Part shown: positions 17,735 through 26,050 of the stretch, piece after piece
Numbering within the stretch: the stretch's first letter is position 1
Layout: every line of letters starts with the position of its first letter
Source: Cerina sp048266425
GTDB lineage: Bacteria > Bacteroidota > Bacteroidia > Flavobacteriales > Flavobacteriaceae
Assembly (NCBI GenBank): GCA_048266425.1
Contig: JBLWZN010000013.1
Coordinates: forward strand, 1-64,000
Direction of reading: 5' to 3'
Length of the DNA: 64,000 nt
The notes under the pieces: model-generated
What the model was told of the DNA's origin: nothing
Database searches by the model: none
The model's input: the letters and a program-made list of their open reading frames with translations, nothing else
Program-made: the position numbers and the translations under genes

Positions 17735-18553
17735 CTAAGATTTCGAACTAAAGAAGTCATCAAAATAAAGAAGCTGATACTTTATGGAATTTGCCCAATA
17801 CTCCCAATTATGTTTCCCGGGCCGTTCAATATAATCGTGGGGTATATTTCTTTCCACCAATTTTGCGTGCAATCTGCTGTTGGCATCGTGGAAAAAATCG
17901 TCAATGCCACAATCGAATATGATTTTTAGATGGTCCCTTTTTAATAGATAAACCATATTGATTACGGTATTGGTTTCCCAAAATTCTTGATGGTCCGCAT
18001 ATTCCCCCAAACGTTTGGACAAATCCCAATTGGCGGGAAAAGGACGGATGTCCACGCCCCCGCTCATACTGCCTGCCGCACCCCAGATATCCTGATGTTT
18101 AAAAGCTAAATACAACGCCCCGTGGCCACCCATGCTTAAACCGGTAATGGCCCGCCCGTTCCTGTCCTTTCTGGTATTGTACCCCTTGTCGATCGTGGCT
18201 ACAAGTTCCTTGGAGATATAGGTTTCATACTTCATTTTGTCATCCACGGGGCTGTCAAAATACCAACTGGTAACATCCCCATCGGGACAAACGATAATAA
18301 TATTATACTTATCGGCATATTCCTTGATCGCCGGCACCGTGGACACCCAGTCCTTGTAATCCCCACCGGCCCCATGGAGTAGGTACAACACGGGGAAGCC
18401 CCCCTTTTGGGAAACATATGCATCCGGGATAACCACAACATTCGAGATGGCCTTGTTCATGGATTCACTCATCACCCTTAGCGTATCGACTCGGGAAGCA
18501 AAAACAAAAACAGAGTTACAGAATAGAAAGAGTAGTATTAATTTTAGTTTCAT
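17735..18553 (-). CDS. Exported esterase D-like alpha/beta hydrolase
   Basis: A 272-residue protein with a signal peptide (LKLILLFLFCNSVFVFA). The esterase D/feruloyl-esterase family is indicated by VLYLLHGAGGDYKDW (oxyanion loop), the nucleophile elbow GLSMGGHGAL (Ser), DCGIDDFF (Asp) and KHNWEYW (His). Likely substrates are acyl esters such as acetylated sugars or feruloyl groups. ATG 18553 is used since it begins the signal peptide; the reading frame further upstream overlaps the transposase gene and is not part of the protein. Confidence 0.83.
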   Translation of the reverse strand: MKLKLILLFLFCNSVFVFASRVDTLRVMSESMNKAISNVVVIPDAYVSQKGGFPVLYLLHGAGGDYKDWVSTVPAIKEYADKYNIIIVCPDGDVTSWYFDSPVDDKMKYETYISKELVATIDKGYNTRKDRNGRAITGLSMGGHGALYLAFKHQDIWGAAGSMSGGVDIRPFPANWDLSKRLGEYADHQEFWETNTVINMVYLLKRDHLKIIFDCGIDDFFHDANSRLHAKLVERNIPHDYIERPGKHNWEYWANSIKYQLLYFDDFFSSKS

Positions 18554-18572
18554 ACTGTTTGGTTTGAATTTA

Positions 18573-19235
18573 TTAAATGCCATGGCCTTGAAATTTGTCT
18601 TCGTCCCATTTTTTGGGGTTGTTGATGATGTAATGGGAAATATTCTGAAAGGATTTTTCATCCTTAATAATATGATCGTGAAATCGGGTTTGCCATTCAA
18701 ATTGGTATCCCAATCTGTGTGCGTGTTTGGTTACGGCAGATTTGTATCCGCCAATGATGGACGAAATGGAATTTTTTCCAGGATTTTGAAATCGTTTTTG
18801 CCCAATTGATTTTTGGGATTCCGATTCCGATTCCGATTCCGATTCCGCTAGAGACAAGGCATGCCTTGTCTGTACCTCCGATATTGCGCCATCCGATATT
18901 GCGCCATCCATAATTTCATCATCAGATTGATCCCGAATATTTTCATCGTCAAAATTATCATCAGGATGTAATATCAAAATGCCGTGCAAGTGATTGGGCA
19001 TCACCACAAATTCGCCCAATTCAATATTTTTCGCATGATTTTTTATTTCATGCCAAAATACATCCGCCAATAGGCCAATATTTGATAATTGCATTTTTCC
19101 GTTTTTTATTTCACCGAAAAAATGATCTCTATTTTTGGTGCAAATAGTAATAAAATAGGCTGCATTCCACCTATAGTCCCAATGGGGATGTCTCGCAGAG
19201 GGGATTCTGTATTTATTTTGATATTTCTCGGCCAT
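18573..19235 (-). CDS. REP-associated tyrosine transposase (RAYT, Y1/HUH family)
   Basis: A 220-residue member of the IS200/IS605-like Y1 transposase superfamily of the stand-alone RAYT kind. The N-terminus HPHWDYRWNAAYFITICTK is typical, the metal-binding HUH motif appears as MPNHLHGILI, and the catalytic tyrosine should be in IIGGYKSAVTKHAHRLG. The C-terminal WQTRFHDHIIKDEKSFQNISHYIINNPKKW is the family hallmark. RAYTs act on REP palindromes and are single-copy, domesticated-looking genes. The linker between HUH and Tyr (residues about 110-147) is inflated by a 15-bp tandem duplication, a 20-bp REP palindrome, and five GATTCC hexamers. The frame stays open and both motifs are intact. Confidence 0.88.
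   Translation of the reverse strand: MAEKYQNKYRIPSARHPHWDYRWNAAYFITICTKNRDHFFGEIKNGKMQLSNIGLLADVFWHEIKNHAKNIELGEFVVMPNHLHGILILHPDDNFDDENIRDQSDDEIMDGAISDGAISEVQTRHALSLAESESESESESQKSIGQKRFQNPGKNSISSIIGGYKSAVTKHAHRLGYQFEWQTRFHDHIIKDEKSFQNISHYIINNPKKWDEDKFQGHGI
18817..18846. repeat. Hexanucleotide microsatellite in the RAYT gene
   Basis: Five perfect GATTCC units encode alternating Glu-Ser on the minus strand. The hexamer length keeps the frame, so copy number can vary without inactivating the gene. Confidence 0.85.
18849..18874. repeat. REP palindrome inserted in the RAYT gene (family D)
   Basis: AGACAAGGCATGCCTTGTCT (18852-18871) is a perfect 20-base palindrome, extended to 26 bases with one mismatch pair. 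It is read in frame as QTRHALSL within the variable linker. Near-identical palindromes are known as dispersed repeats in other bacteria, including cyanobacteria. Confidence 0.75.
18877..18906. repeat. 15-bp tandem duplication in the RAYT gene
   Basis: Two exact copies of TCCGATATTGCGCCA encode the repeated peptide DGAIS in the linker, next to the REP palindrome. Confidence 0.85.
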
Positions 19236-19314
19236 TTAATTGTTATTCCGATTTCATTTCTTTCTGGTCGATGCGCTGCGATTTCATAATATTGATAAAC
19301 CCCTACCTAATTGT

Positions 19315-19427
19315 CCTCCCCCCCATTTCCAGAAGTAGGGGAGCAGACCTAGCAGAAAATAAGCCATCCAGTTCATTCGAAAGTTGTTCCCTCCCTTTGG
19401 GAAGCCAGCCCGTAACGTCTGGGCGGG
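19315..19427. repeat. Compound REP element upstream of the RAYT gene
   Basis: Several inverted repeats follow each other: CTCCCC...GGGGAG (19316-19343, family A, with extra C bases), TTCCC...GGGAA (19387-19403), and CCAGCCCG...CTGGGCGGG (19405-19427, family B). The order of a family-A-like stem followed by GCCAGCCCG recurs at 46703-46797. The location 80 bases from the RAYT start is typical for a RAYT with its cognate REPs. Confidence 0.6.
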
Positions 19428-19523
19428 TTTTAAGCTGGGGTCCATTAAAAACCTCGACTTTGCCGTATTCTTTGGTCAACAGGAAGTTGCCTTAAACTCC
19501 CCAAGCATATAAAAATCCAATCC

Positions 19524-20387
19524 TCATCCCTTCCCAAGCACCCCATTGGTCCTGGCAATGGCCTGCTCGTTTTTCCAATCGATCCACTTTTGGCCCTTAA
19601 GCCTACGCATAAGGTTGTCAAAATGCCGCATGATAAAAACGTTGTAGAGGGCCTGGCCCAAATTCTTGGGATTGCGGGCTATGGCGCGGAGGCTCATGGA
19701 AAAGCCTGGGGTAAGATAGCGCATATAGTGCCAGTAGCCTTCCGGCATATAGAGTACTTCCCCGTGGCCCAAGTGGGTCTTATAGCCCGAAGCGTTCCGT
19801 AAAGCCGGCCATTTCGCAAAATCCGGATCGGAGAAATCGATGCTTTCGTGGGTAATCAAAGCATGGGGAACCTTGTACAAATGTTTGTTCTGGGATTGAT
19901 CAAAAAGAATGACCTCCTTCTTTCCCTCAAAGTGAAAGTGGAAAATATTGGCCAGGTCTATGTCGTAGTGCATAAAGGTATAGGAGTCCGTGCCACCAAA
20001 GAAAAGCATGGGAAGCCCTTTCATCAGTTTAAGGCCAAAATCGGGATAGATAAAATCCTTTTGTAGTATCGGTACTTCCTTTAGGATGTTCCAGAGAAAA
20101 ATACGGTATCGGGTGGGTTCTCTCTTAAGGAGATCAACGTAGTCCGCCATCTTCATTTTGGCATGGGGCTCGTTAAACCCGTCCTTGTGGCTTACTGGAC
20201 GGTCGTCGTAGAGTGGCACGGTCTTTTCGCCCGCCACCTGCTTCATGTAATCCAAATTCCATTTGCTAAAGGCTGGCCAATCCTCCACGAACCTTTCTAT
20301 AACCACCGGTCTCTGGGGCCTAAAATAGTTCTTGATGAACTCTGCTTTCGTAATGGTCTTTACCCGGGGAATTTCCTGTAAGTTCAA
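19524..20387 (-). CDS. Cupin-like (JmjC-type) 2-oxoglutarate dioxygenase-like protein
   Basis: A 287-residue protein of the cupin_8/JmjC family. The iron ligands are visible as MHYDID (HxD) and the later His in MPEGYWHYM; Lys and Thr positions for 2-oxoglutarate are plausible in HFHFEGKKEVILF. Relatives hydroxylate proteins, tRNA or small molecules. It starts at TTG 20387: a stop lies in frame just upstream and no ATG fits. It follows bioB after about 90 bases but has its own -7 element (TATTTTTG, minus strand, 20450-20457), so it need not be a biotin gene. Confidence 0.78.
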   Translation of the reverse strand: MNLQEIPRVKTITKAEFIKNYFRPQRPVVIERFVEDWPAFSKWNLDYMKQVAGEKTVPLYDDRPVSHKDGFNEPHAKMKMADYVDLLKREPTRYRIFLWNILKEVPILQKDFIYPDFGLKLMKGLPMLFFGGTDSYTFMHYDIDLANIFHFHFEGKKEVILFDQSQNKHLYKVPHALITHESIDFSDPDFAKWPALRNASGYKTHLGHGEVLYMPEGYWHYMRYLTPGFSMSLRAIARNPKNLGQALYNVFIMRHFDNLMRRLKGQKWIDWKNEQAIARTNGVLGKG

Positions 20388-20449
20388 TGGCTATAAGTTT
20401 AGAACACGTTCTTCAACCAAAGTTAAACAACCCGATTGAAAATAAATAA

Positions 20450-20457
20450 CAAAAATA
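20450..20457 (-). promoter_or_regulatory. Promoter -7 element of the cupin gene
   Basis: TATTTTTG on the minus strand matches TAnnTTTG, about 60 bases upstream of the TTG start. A clear -33 TTG is not seen at the expected distance. Confidence 0.4.
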
Positions 20458-20474
20458 TTGCTTTTGAAACCGGA

Positions 20475-21569
20475 TTATTTTACCAATTTGGCTTTTTCCT
20501 TAGCCGTTTCATTGCGCTCTATAGTATGACCTGGTCGCGTCCATTTTGGCTTTTCGTCCAAAGGTCGGTACTGGGAATCCTGGGCCTCAACGGTCCTTGG
20601 CTGGGAAACTTTTGTAAAGGGTTTTTGTGGATTAAGGCCCAACAGTTTAAACATCTCCATGTCCTCATTTACATCGGGATTGGGGGTAGTCAATAATTTG
20701 TCGCCAGCAAAGATGGAGTTGGCGCCTGCAAAGAAACACAATGCTTGCCCCTCCCTACTCATCTGGGTCCTTCCTGCCGATAAGCGCACCTGGGTCTTGG
20801 GCATCACGATACGGGCCGTAGCTACCATCCGTACCATGTCCCAAATGGCGATGGGCTCCATATCTTCCATGGGCGTGCCTTCTACGGCAACCAGGGCGTT
20901 GATGGGCACGGATTCCGGCTGGGGATCCAAGGTAGACAGGGCCACCAACATTCCGGCACGGTCTTCCAATTTTTCTCCCATTCCGATAATACCACCGCTA
21001 CAAACGGTGACATTACTTTTCCTAACATTGCCAATGGTTTCCAAGCGATCCTCAAAGGCACGCGTAGAGATTATGTCCTTATAATAGTCTTCCGAAGTGT
21101 CCAGATTGTGGTTGTAGGCGTAAAGTCCGGCCTCGGCCAATCGCTTTGCCTGATTTTCGGTGAGCATACCCAAGGTACAGCACACTTCCATGTCCATCTT
21201 GTTGATGGTGCGTACCATTTCCAATACCTGCTCAAATTCCGGTCCGTCCTTCACGTTCCGCCATGCAGCACCCATACATACCCTGGAACTCCCGGACGAC
21301 TTGGCACTCATGGCCTGGGCCTTTACCTGGTCCACGGTCATCAGGTCATTGCCCTCTACCTTGGTGTGGTACCGGGCCGCTTGGGGGCAATAGGCGCAAT
21401 CTTCGGGACATCCACCCGTCTTTATGGATATCAAGGTAGATACCTGCACCGTATTGGGGTCGTGCTCTTCCCTGTGCACGGTAGCCGCCTCGTACAAAAG
21501 CTCCATCAACGGCTTGTTGTAGATATCCAAAATCTCCTCTCGGGTCCAATTATGTCTTGTTTCGCTCAT
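20475..21569 (-). CDS. bioB: Biotin synthase
   Basis: Radical SAM enzyme that inserts sulfur into dethiobiotin. The SAM cluster motif CPEDCAYC lies at residues 54-61, followed by CPQAARY. Further family marks are SSGSSRVCMGAAWRN, YNHNLDTSEDYY, CSGGIIGMGE and SAGRTQMS, which supply the ligands of the auxiliary [2Fe-2S] cluster. At 364 residues it is slightly long because of a charged C-terminal tail after residue 325. It depends on Fe-S assembly and is preceded by a repeat-rich leader. Confidence 0.96.
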   Translation of the reverse strand: MSETRHNWTREEILDIYNKPLMELLYEAATVHREEHDPNTVQVSTLISIKTGGCPEDCAYCPQAARYHTKVEGNDLMTVDQVKAQAMSAKSSGSSRVCMGAAWRNVKDGPEFEQVLEMVRTINKMDMEVCCTLGMLTENQAKRLAEAGLYAYNHNLDTSEDYYKDIISTRAFEDRLETIGNVRKSNVTVCSGGIIGMGEKLEDRAGMLVALSTLDPQPESVPINALVAVEGTPMEDMEPIAIWDMVRMVATARIVMPKTQVRLSAGRTQMSREGQALCFFAGANSIFAGDKLLTTPNPDVNEDMEMFKLLGLNPQKPFTKVSQPRTVEAQDSQYRPLDEKPKWTRPGHTIERNETAKEKAKLVK

Positions 21570-21873
21570 TCTATCGATCGTTTATTTGGGGCTTCCCCGT
21601 TTCCCTTTTATAAAAAAAGTAAAACGGGGTCGGGCTTTCCGCTATATCTTTTTCCCCGCCACCTCGGTTACTGAGCGCAGTCGAAGTATGGGGGCAGGGA
21701 AAAAGGATGCCGCTGCAATCCCTAAGCCAAACAGGGTTCAAAATTCAAAAGTAACCTATAATCCTTAAAAATTCCAATATTAAAATCCTAAATTCCAAAC
21801 TAGACATTCATCCCATTGGGATTTAGTGTTTGTAGTTAGACCCGAAAACTTCAGGCCTTCCACCCAACCCATC
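21570..21873. repeat. Intergenic repeat element between the ketoacyl synthase and bioB
   Basis: This 304-base gap contains a mobile-looking repeat. ATATCTTTTTCCCC (from about 21643) pairs with GGGAAAAAGGAT (21697-21708), and between them lies GGTTACTGAGCGCAGTCGAAGT (family C; 21666-21687). Flanking segments GGGCTTTCCGCTATATC and CCGCTGCAATCCCTAAGC belong to a repeat I recognise from Flavobacteriia intergenic regions. No gene is present. In an operon mRNA it would fold into a long hairpin before bioB. Confidence 0.6.
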
Positions 21874-23154
21874 TTACACTCGGGACAGCAAAATGCTTAC
21901 CGCATTCCCGCCAAATCCGACAGCGTTGATCATTACCTTTTTAATTTTTTCCGGGACGGAATCGTATTCTACAAAGGGCACTTTTATAAATTGTTGGTGT
22001 TGCATCATCAAAATGGCGAGCTCCAAACTCAACATGCCCGATGCCCCAAACGTATGGCCCAGCTTCCATTTGTTGGTCGTAAGTGCGGGCGTTTTCCCTC
22101 CGAAAACTTTCTCAACGGCATTGTATTCGGACAGATCTCCCTTTTTGGTCCCTGGGGCGTGCATCACGATAACATCAACTTCAGATGGGTCCATTTCTCC
22201 CATGGCCATTTTCATGGAACGTTGAAAACACTGGGCATCGGAAGAGATGGAGATGTTGTGCTCCAAGATTTCCGTAGCATAGCCAACGCCGGCGATTACC
22301 GCCAAAGCGTCTTTCCCTACTCCATGCTCAAGGCAGATGACGGAGGCTCCCTCTCCCAGGACCATGGTGTTTTCTGTCTTTTCCATATCTAACGCCCGAC
22401 AAGGAAAGCTTCCACTACGCTCAGCTACCTTAGATTGGCTAGGTTCGTCTGGACTGGATCCAAGGGGCCCCTCTATCCCTTCAAATCGGGAATAAATCTT
22501 TAAGGCCTTCATCTGGGCAATGGTAAAAGGGGTCAAAGGAGCCTCACTGCCCCCTACCAAAAATTTGCTGGCCATCCCGCTCTTGATCCATGCTACCCCG
22601 TTCAACAAAGCGTGAAGCGCCGTAGAGCAGGTAATGGAATGGGAAATTTCCGGTCCTTGGCTTCCCAGGTCATGGCCCACCCAAGAAGATATATTTCCCA
22701 ATGTAGTCGTTGGGGATGACAGCGTAGAGACCCGTTTTTGATTCAAAAATTCCGAATGGTATTTTTCGAAGAGCGCAGTGGCACCACGGGATGAGCCAAT
22801 ATTGATCCCAAAATTATCATCGGCTTCCCATCTGGCCAGTTTCACCGCCTTCCGGGCTGCGTATAGTGCATAAAGCACACTCCCGTCCAAGTCCTTGTAC
22901 TTGGAATCCGAAGCTTTCAGCAACTCTATTTCTGCATGGGCCAACCCCGGCAAGGGAGCTACCCATGACGTTTCATCCCCTATTTCCTTTTCCACCAATC
23001 TGTGTTTGTTGTCCAAATAACCATTCCAGGCTTCTTCCAAAGTAGAACCCAAAGGGGAAATGGAGGCTATGGAAGCTATGGAGATAGTCCCATCCCTAAA
23101 TCCCTCCCCTGAGGGGAGCGAGGCTACAATTTCTTCATTGCATTCAAATTCCAT
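21874..23154 (-). CDS. Beta-ketoacyl-ACP synthase of the biotin cluster
   Basis: A 426-residue condensing enzyme with an intact Cys-His-His triad: C176 in SITCSTALHALLNG, H332 in MHAPGTKKGD and H367 in NKWKLGHTFGAS. It lies between bioA and bioB, so I infer a role in building the pimeloyl chain; this Bacteroidota cluster shows no bioC, bioH or bioZ here. Two segments look foreign to the fold. Residues 10-22 (ASLPSGEGFRDG) are encoded by a CTCCCC-TGA-GGGGAG palindrome. Residues about 225-250 (ending SKVAERSGSF) are encoded by a copy of the ACTGAGCG-type repeat. No other start codon lies before the fold, so the N-terminal repeat is really translated. Confidence 0.85.
   Translation of the reverse strand: MEFECNEEIVASLPSGEGFRDGTISIASIASISPLGSTLEEAWNGYLDNKHRLVEKEIGDETSWVAPLPGLAHAEIELLKASDSKYKDLDGSVLYALYAARKAVKLARWEADDNFGINIGSSRGATALFEKYHSEFLNQKRVSTLSSPTTTLGNISSWVGHDLGSQGPEISHSITCSTALHALLNGVAWIKSGMASKFLVGGSEAPLTPFTIAQMKALKIYSRFEGIEGPLGSSPDEPSQSKVAERSGSFPCRALDMEKTENTMVLGEGASVICLEHGVGKDALAVIAGVGYATEILEHNISISSDAQCFQRSMKMAMGEMDPSEVDVIVMHAPGTKKGDLSEYNAVEKVFGGKTPALTTNKWKLGHTFGASGMLSLELAILMMQHQQFIKVPFVEYDSVPEKIKKVMINAVGFGGNAVSILLSRV
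22408..22429. repeat. Family C repeat inside the ketoacyl synthase gene
   Basis: On the minus strand it reads GGTAGCTGAGCGTAGTGGAAGC, matching the intergenic copy at 21666-21687 at 17 or 18 of 22 positions. It encodes VAERSGS, close to the VTERSRS that the intergenic copy would give. Confidence 0.6.
23104..23118. repeat. Family A REP palindrome inside the ketoacyl synthase gene
   Basis: CTCCCC-TGA-GGGGAG, perfect 6-bp arms, 13 codons after the start codon and in frame. Confidence 0.7.
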
Positions 23155-23232
23155 GGCAATATAAAGTCATTCAGATTACAATTAATTAACAATGCTTTTT
23201 CATAAATCACTAATTATTAGGATTTAATAAGT

Positions 23233-23274
23233 CCTCCCCTTATTACATGGGGAGGTGCCGAAGGCGGAGGGTTC
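23233..23274. repeat. Family A REP palindrome between bioA and the ketoacyl synthase
   Basis: CCTCCCC-(9)-GGGGAGG followed by GTGCCGAAGGCGGAGGGTT. This is the fullest family A copy in the window, with the conserved 3' tail. It lies in the 164-base gap and would form a hairpin in the operon transcript. Confidence 0.75.
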
Positions 23275-23318
23275 AACAAAAGCAATAGTTAAATTGATAG
23301 CGCTTTTTACATTCCTAC

Positions 23319-24587
23319 TCATACCACCTCCAAGGCACTTTTAATCGCCTTATAAATAGTTTGCAATTCCTCGTCCGTAATCACGTATGGTGCTAAAATA
23401 TAAATTGTTTGCCCCAGTGGACGCAGATACACTCCATTGTCCATAAAATGTTGAAACAAACGGTCCCTTACATTGCCGTATCGCTCCATCTTTATGTTCA
23501 GGTCCAAGGCGTAGATAACCCCTATTTGTCGCGTTTGCGCTACTTTGGGATGGTCCTTGATCTCGGCATCAAAATCTTGGTGCGATTTTATGACCCTGGC
23601 GATATTATCCTGCATTTCTTGGGATTGCAGCAATTGCAATCCAGCCAGTGCTGCGGTACAGGACAAGGGGTTGGCGGTATAGGTATGGCCATGGAACAGC
23701 CCCTTGGAGATCTCATCACTATAAAAAGCATCATAGACCTCCTGGGTACAACTCGTCACCGCCATGGGGATAAGACCAGCGGTCAAGGCCTTGGACATAC
23801 AGATAATATCGGGTTTTGTGGGGATATGGTCCGACGCAAAATTACTGCCCGTTTTTCCAAAACCGGTCATCACCTCATCGGCCACCAACAAAACGCCATT
23901 CGCCTTTAGCAACTTTAGGATAGGATCTAGGTTGGAAGCCTGGTGCATCAACATGGCCGCGGCCCCCTGAACCAGTGGTTCATAGATAAAGCCGGCGATA
24001 TCTTGTTTCTTTAATCGTCCTTCCAACTTTTCCAAAATCGATTCCAAATTGTCAGCCGTGGGCACAGGAATGCGCTCCACCTCCAAAAATAACTCCTCGA
24101 ACGGACCATTATATACCGAAAGTCCTGAAACGGACATGGCCCCAAAGGTATCGCCGTGAAATCCGTTCTCAAAAGCCATGAGTACCTTCCGCTTTCGCCC
24201 TTGGTTAAAATGGAACTGCAGCGCCATTTTTATCCCAATTTCGGTAGCCGTGGAGCCGTTGTCGGAAAAGAACAACTTTTCTTGGTTTGGCGGCAGTATT
24301 TTAATGAGTTCCTCCGATAATTCAATGGCCGGTCTATGGGTAAAACCACTAAATACCACTTGGTCCAACTGCTGCATCTGATGATAGACCCGATCCAGGA
24401 TATAAGGGTTACAATGCCCATACACACAGGTATACCAGGAGGAGATCCCGTCTATGTACTGCTTGCCGTCCTCATCGAACAATAGACTGTCCTTCGCCTT
24501 AACGATGGGAAGCATGTTGGGATGGGTCTTATGCTGGGTGAGTGGGTGCCAAAGATGCTTTTGGTCCCTTTTTGAAAGATTTTCCAA
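23319..24587 (-). CDS. bioA: Adenosylmethionine-8-amino-7-oxononanoate aminotransferase
   Basis: PLP class III aminotransferase making 7,8-diaminopelargonate with SAM as amino donor. The family start LWHPLTQH is at residues 12-19; YIDGISSWYTCVYGHCNP, FSDNGSTATEIGIKMA, ADEVMTGFGKTG and CMSKALTAGLIPM (PLP lysine) follow, then HGHTYTANPLSC. Length 422 is normal. Translation appears to begin at TTG 24587: the family start lies only 12 codons downstream and no ATG exists between. Confidence 0.95.
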   Translation of the reverse strand: MENLSKRDQKHLWHPLTQHKTHPNMLPIVKAKDSLLFDEDGKQYIDGISSWYTCVYGHCNPYILDRVYHQMQQLDQVVFSGFTHRPAIELSEELIKILPPNQEKLFFSDNGSTATEIGIKMALQFHFNQGRKRKVLMAFENGFHGDTFGAMSVSGLSVYNGPFEELFLEVERIPVPTADNLESILEKLEGRLKKQDIAGFIYEPLVQGAAAMLMHQASNLDPILKLLKANGVLLVADEVMTGFGKTGSNFASDHIPTKPDIICMSKALTAGLIPMAVTSCTQEVYDAFYSDEISKGLFHGHTYTANPLSCTAALAGLQLLQSQEMQDNIARVIKSHQDFDAEIKDHPKVAQTRQIGVIYALDLNIKMERYGNVRDRLFQHFMDNGVYLRPLGQTIYILAPYVITDEELQTIYKAIKSALEVV

Positions 24588-24751
24588 CGTTGTTGAATTT
24601 TATTTTTATACTCCTTCCAGATAAAAATTCAGGTCTTTATTTGAAACGGATATACAAAGATGGGGAATAAAGTTAGAATGGCGGAATGTAACCTAAGGGA
24701 ATTCTGCTAGGATTGCCGGTGCCAATTTTTAGTAGAACAACACTATTCTGA

Positions 24752-25372
24752 TTACATTTTCAAAAGGGTAGGTCGCAACAAATCCGCATACTTCTTAATG
24801 ACCTGCTTGTTAAAAACCGGTTCTTCATCAATACGGCCAATTACTGGTACGTTTGTCTTTTTTTCAATGATCCGTTCCGTAGAAGGCTGTTCGGAACCAC
24901 TGAACAAGATAGAAACGTCGTACCCTTTATGGGTCAACCATTCAATGGTCAACAAGGAGTGGTTAATACTCCCAAGATAGTGACGGGAAACGACAATTAC
25001 GTGATAATCCGGCATTATAAGATCCAAAATGGTATCCTCGTCATTTAGTGGCACCAATACACCGCCCGCTCCCTCTATGACCAAATGATTGTCCGTATTG
25101 GGTTCATCGATATGGTTGCGATCAATGTAAATCCCTTCCAGTTTTGCAGCGGCATGGGGGCTCATGGCGTTTTTTAAGGCATAGCTGTTCTTATGGATGA
25201 CCGTTTTCTTGTTGGAGATTAATTCTACAATCTTATCGCTATCGGAATGGTCCAGGTCACCCGCCTGAATTGGCTTCCAATAGTCCGCTTCCAGGGCTTC
25301 GGTAAGGATGGCGGAAGCTATGGTCTTGCCAACTTCTGTTGATATTCCGGTTACAAAAAACTTTTGCTTCAT
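24752..25372 (-). CDS. bioD: Dethiobiotin synthetase
   Basis: ATP-dependent enzyme forming the ureido ring of dethiobiotin. The modified P-loop FVTGISTEVGKT is at residues 5-16; YWKPIQAGD, SYALKNAMSPHAAAKLEG and VIEGAGGVLVPLND follow. Length 206 residues is normal. Separated by about 160 bases from bioA and 200 from the upstream DUF2007 gene. Confidence 0.95.
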   Translation of the reverse strand: MKQKFFVTGISTEVGKTIASAILTEALEADYWKPIQAGDLDHSDSDKIVELISNKKTVIHKNSYALKNAMSPHAAAKLEGIYIDRNHIDEPNTDNHLVIEGAGGVLVPLNDEDTILDLIMPDYHVIVVSRHYLGSINHSLLTIEWLTHKGYDVSILFSGSEQPSTERIIEKKTNVPVIGRIDEEPVFNKQVIKKYADLLRPTLLKM

Positions 25373-25514
25373 ATAAATAAGCTCCTATGTTTATTAATTA
25401 TCAATTACCTATTTGATACGGGTTAAAATAGAAGTAAGTCCTTTTCCCAATTATTTTTCCAAAACCTTTTGGTCAATGTCCCAGTCCTCCTCCCTGTGTT
25501 TTTTATCCTTTCTA

Positions 25515-25534
25515 TTCCCGATAGCATGCGGGAA
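25515..25534. repeat. REP-like palindrome (family E)
   Basis: TTCCCG-(8)-CGGGAA with inner ATAGCATG, in the gap between the DUF2007 gene and bioD. It resembles the CCCGATAGCTATCGGG palindrome that is frequent in Bacteroidota genomes. Confidence 0.55.
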
Positions 25535-25569
25535 GTGAATTATTATAAAATCCTAGCCCATCCGTTTCC

Positions 25570-25950
25570 CTAGGGTTGGGATATCATGTTACAATTTAAA
25601 CATTTATATTTCCTTTTTTCGAAAAACGGGAAAAGTTTGTAAAAAATCCCTTTTCCACTATAGTAAACCTCCGATTTTTGGGCCTTGCAATTGGGACAAA
25701 CAATTGGATTCCCGAAGGTATCCAGCGCATAATGGCGAATCTCATCATAAATTTCCAACGCCCTTTTCTTGTCCTCGGACCTCACCTGTATCTTAACCCC
25801 GCCCAGGGCATTACTGATCATAGGGTCTGTGTTCAAGGTGTTTTCGTCCGGCAGAAAGACCTCGATTCCTTCGGATTCCAATTTTCCTTTGATTATCTGT
25901 ACATCGGCGACATATTCAAAGGCGGCAAGGGTATAGAATTCCTTTTTCAT
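25570..25950 (-). CDS. DUF2007 protein with zinc ribbon
   Basis: A 126-residue protein in two parts. Residues 1-70 form a DUF2007 ACT-like domain (FYTLAAFEYVADVQIIKGKLESEGIEVFLPDE), proposed in other proteins to have a signalling role. Residues 80-126 hold a CxxC...CxxC zinc ribbon (CPNCKAQ ... YKCLNCNM). It sits between bioF and bioD and is presumably co-transcribed; whether it takes part in biotin synthesis is unknown. Confidence 0.75.
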   Translation of the reverse strand: MKKEFYTLAAFEYVADVQIIKGKLESEGIEVFLPDENTLNTDPMISNALGGVKIQVRSEDKKRALEIYDEIRHYALDTFGNPIVCPNCKAQKSEVYYSGKGIFYKLFPFFEKRKYKCLNCNMISQP

Positions 25951-26050
25951 GTATTCTGGGTAGATTTAAACTTTTTCTTTTCCTTCTAAAGATACATTTT
26001 AATTCGAAAATTATGGTAATCCATCCTTGGAACGGAACTTCTTTTTTGAC

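Noticed and set aside
18554..18700. N-terminal extension of the esterase
   Set aside because: It overlaps the transposase gene in another frame, and the signal peptide starts at 18553.
20396..20413. Second Irr/ICE-like site upstream of the cupin gene (TTTAGAA-CACG-TTCTTCAA)
   Set aside because: The spacer is one base too long and the right arm is imperfect, so chance similarity is likely.
21570..21873. Biotin-type riboswitch or small RNA before bioB
   Set aside because: The structure consists of dispersed palindromic repeats found also elsewhere; no conserved aptamer could be recognised.
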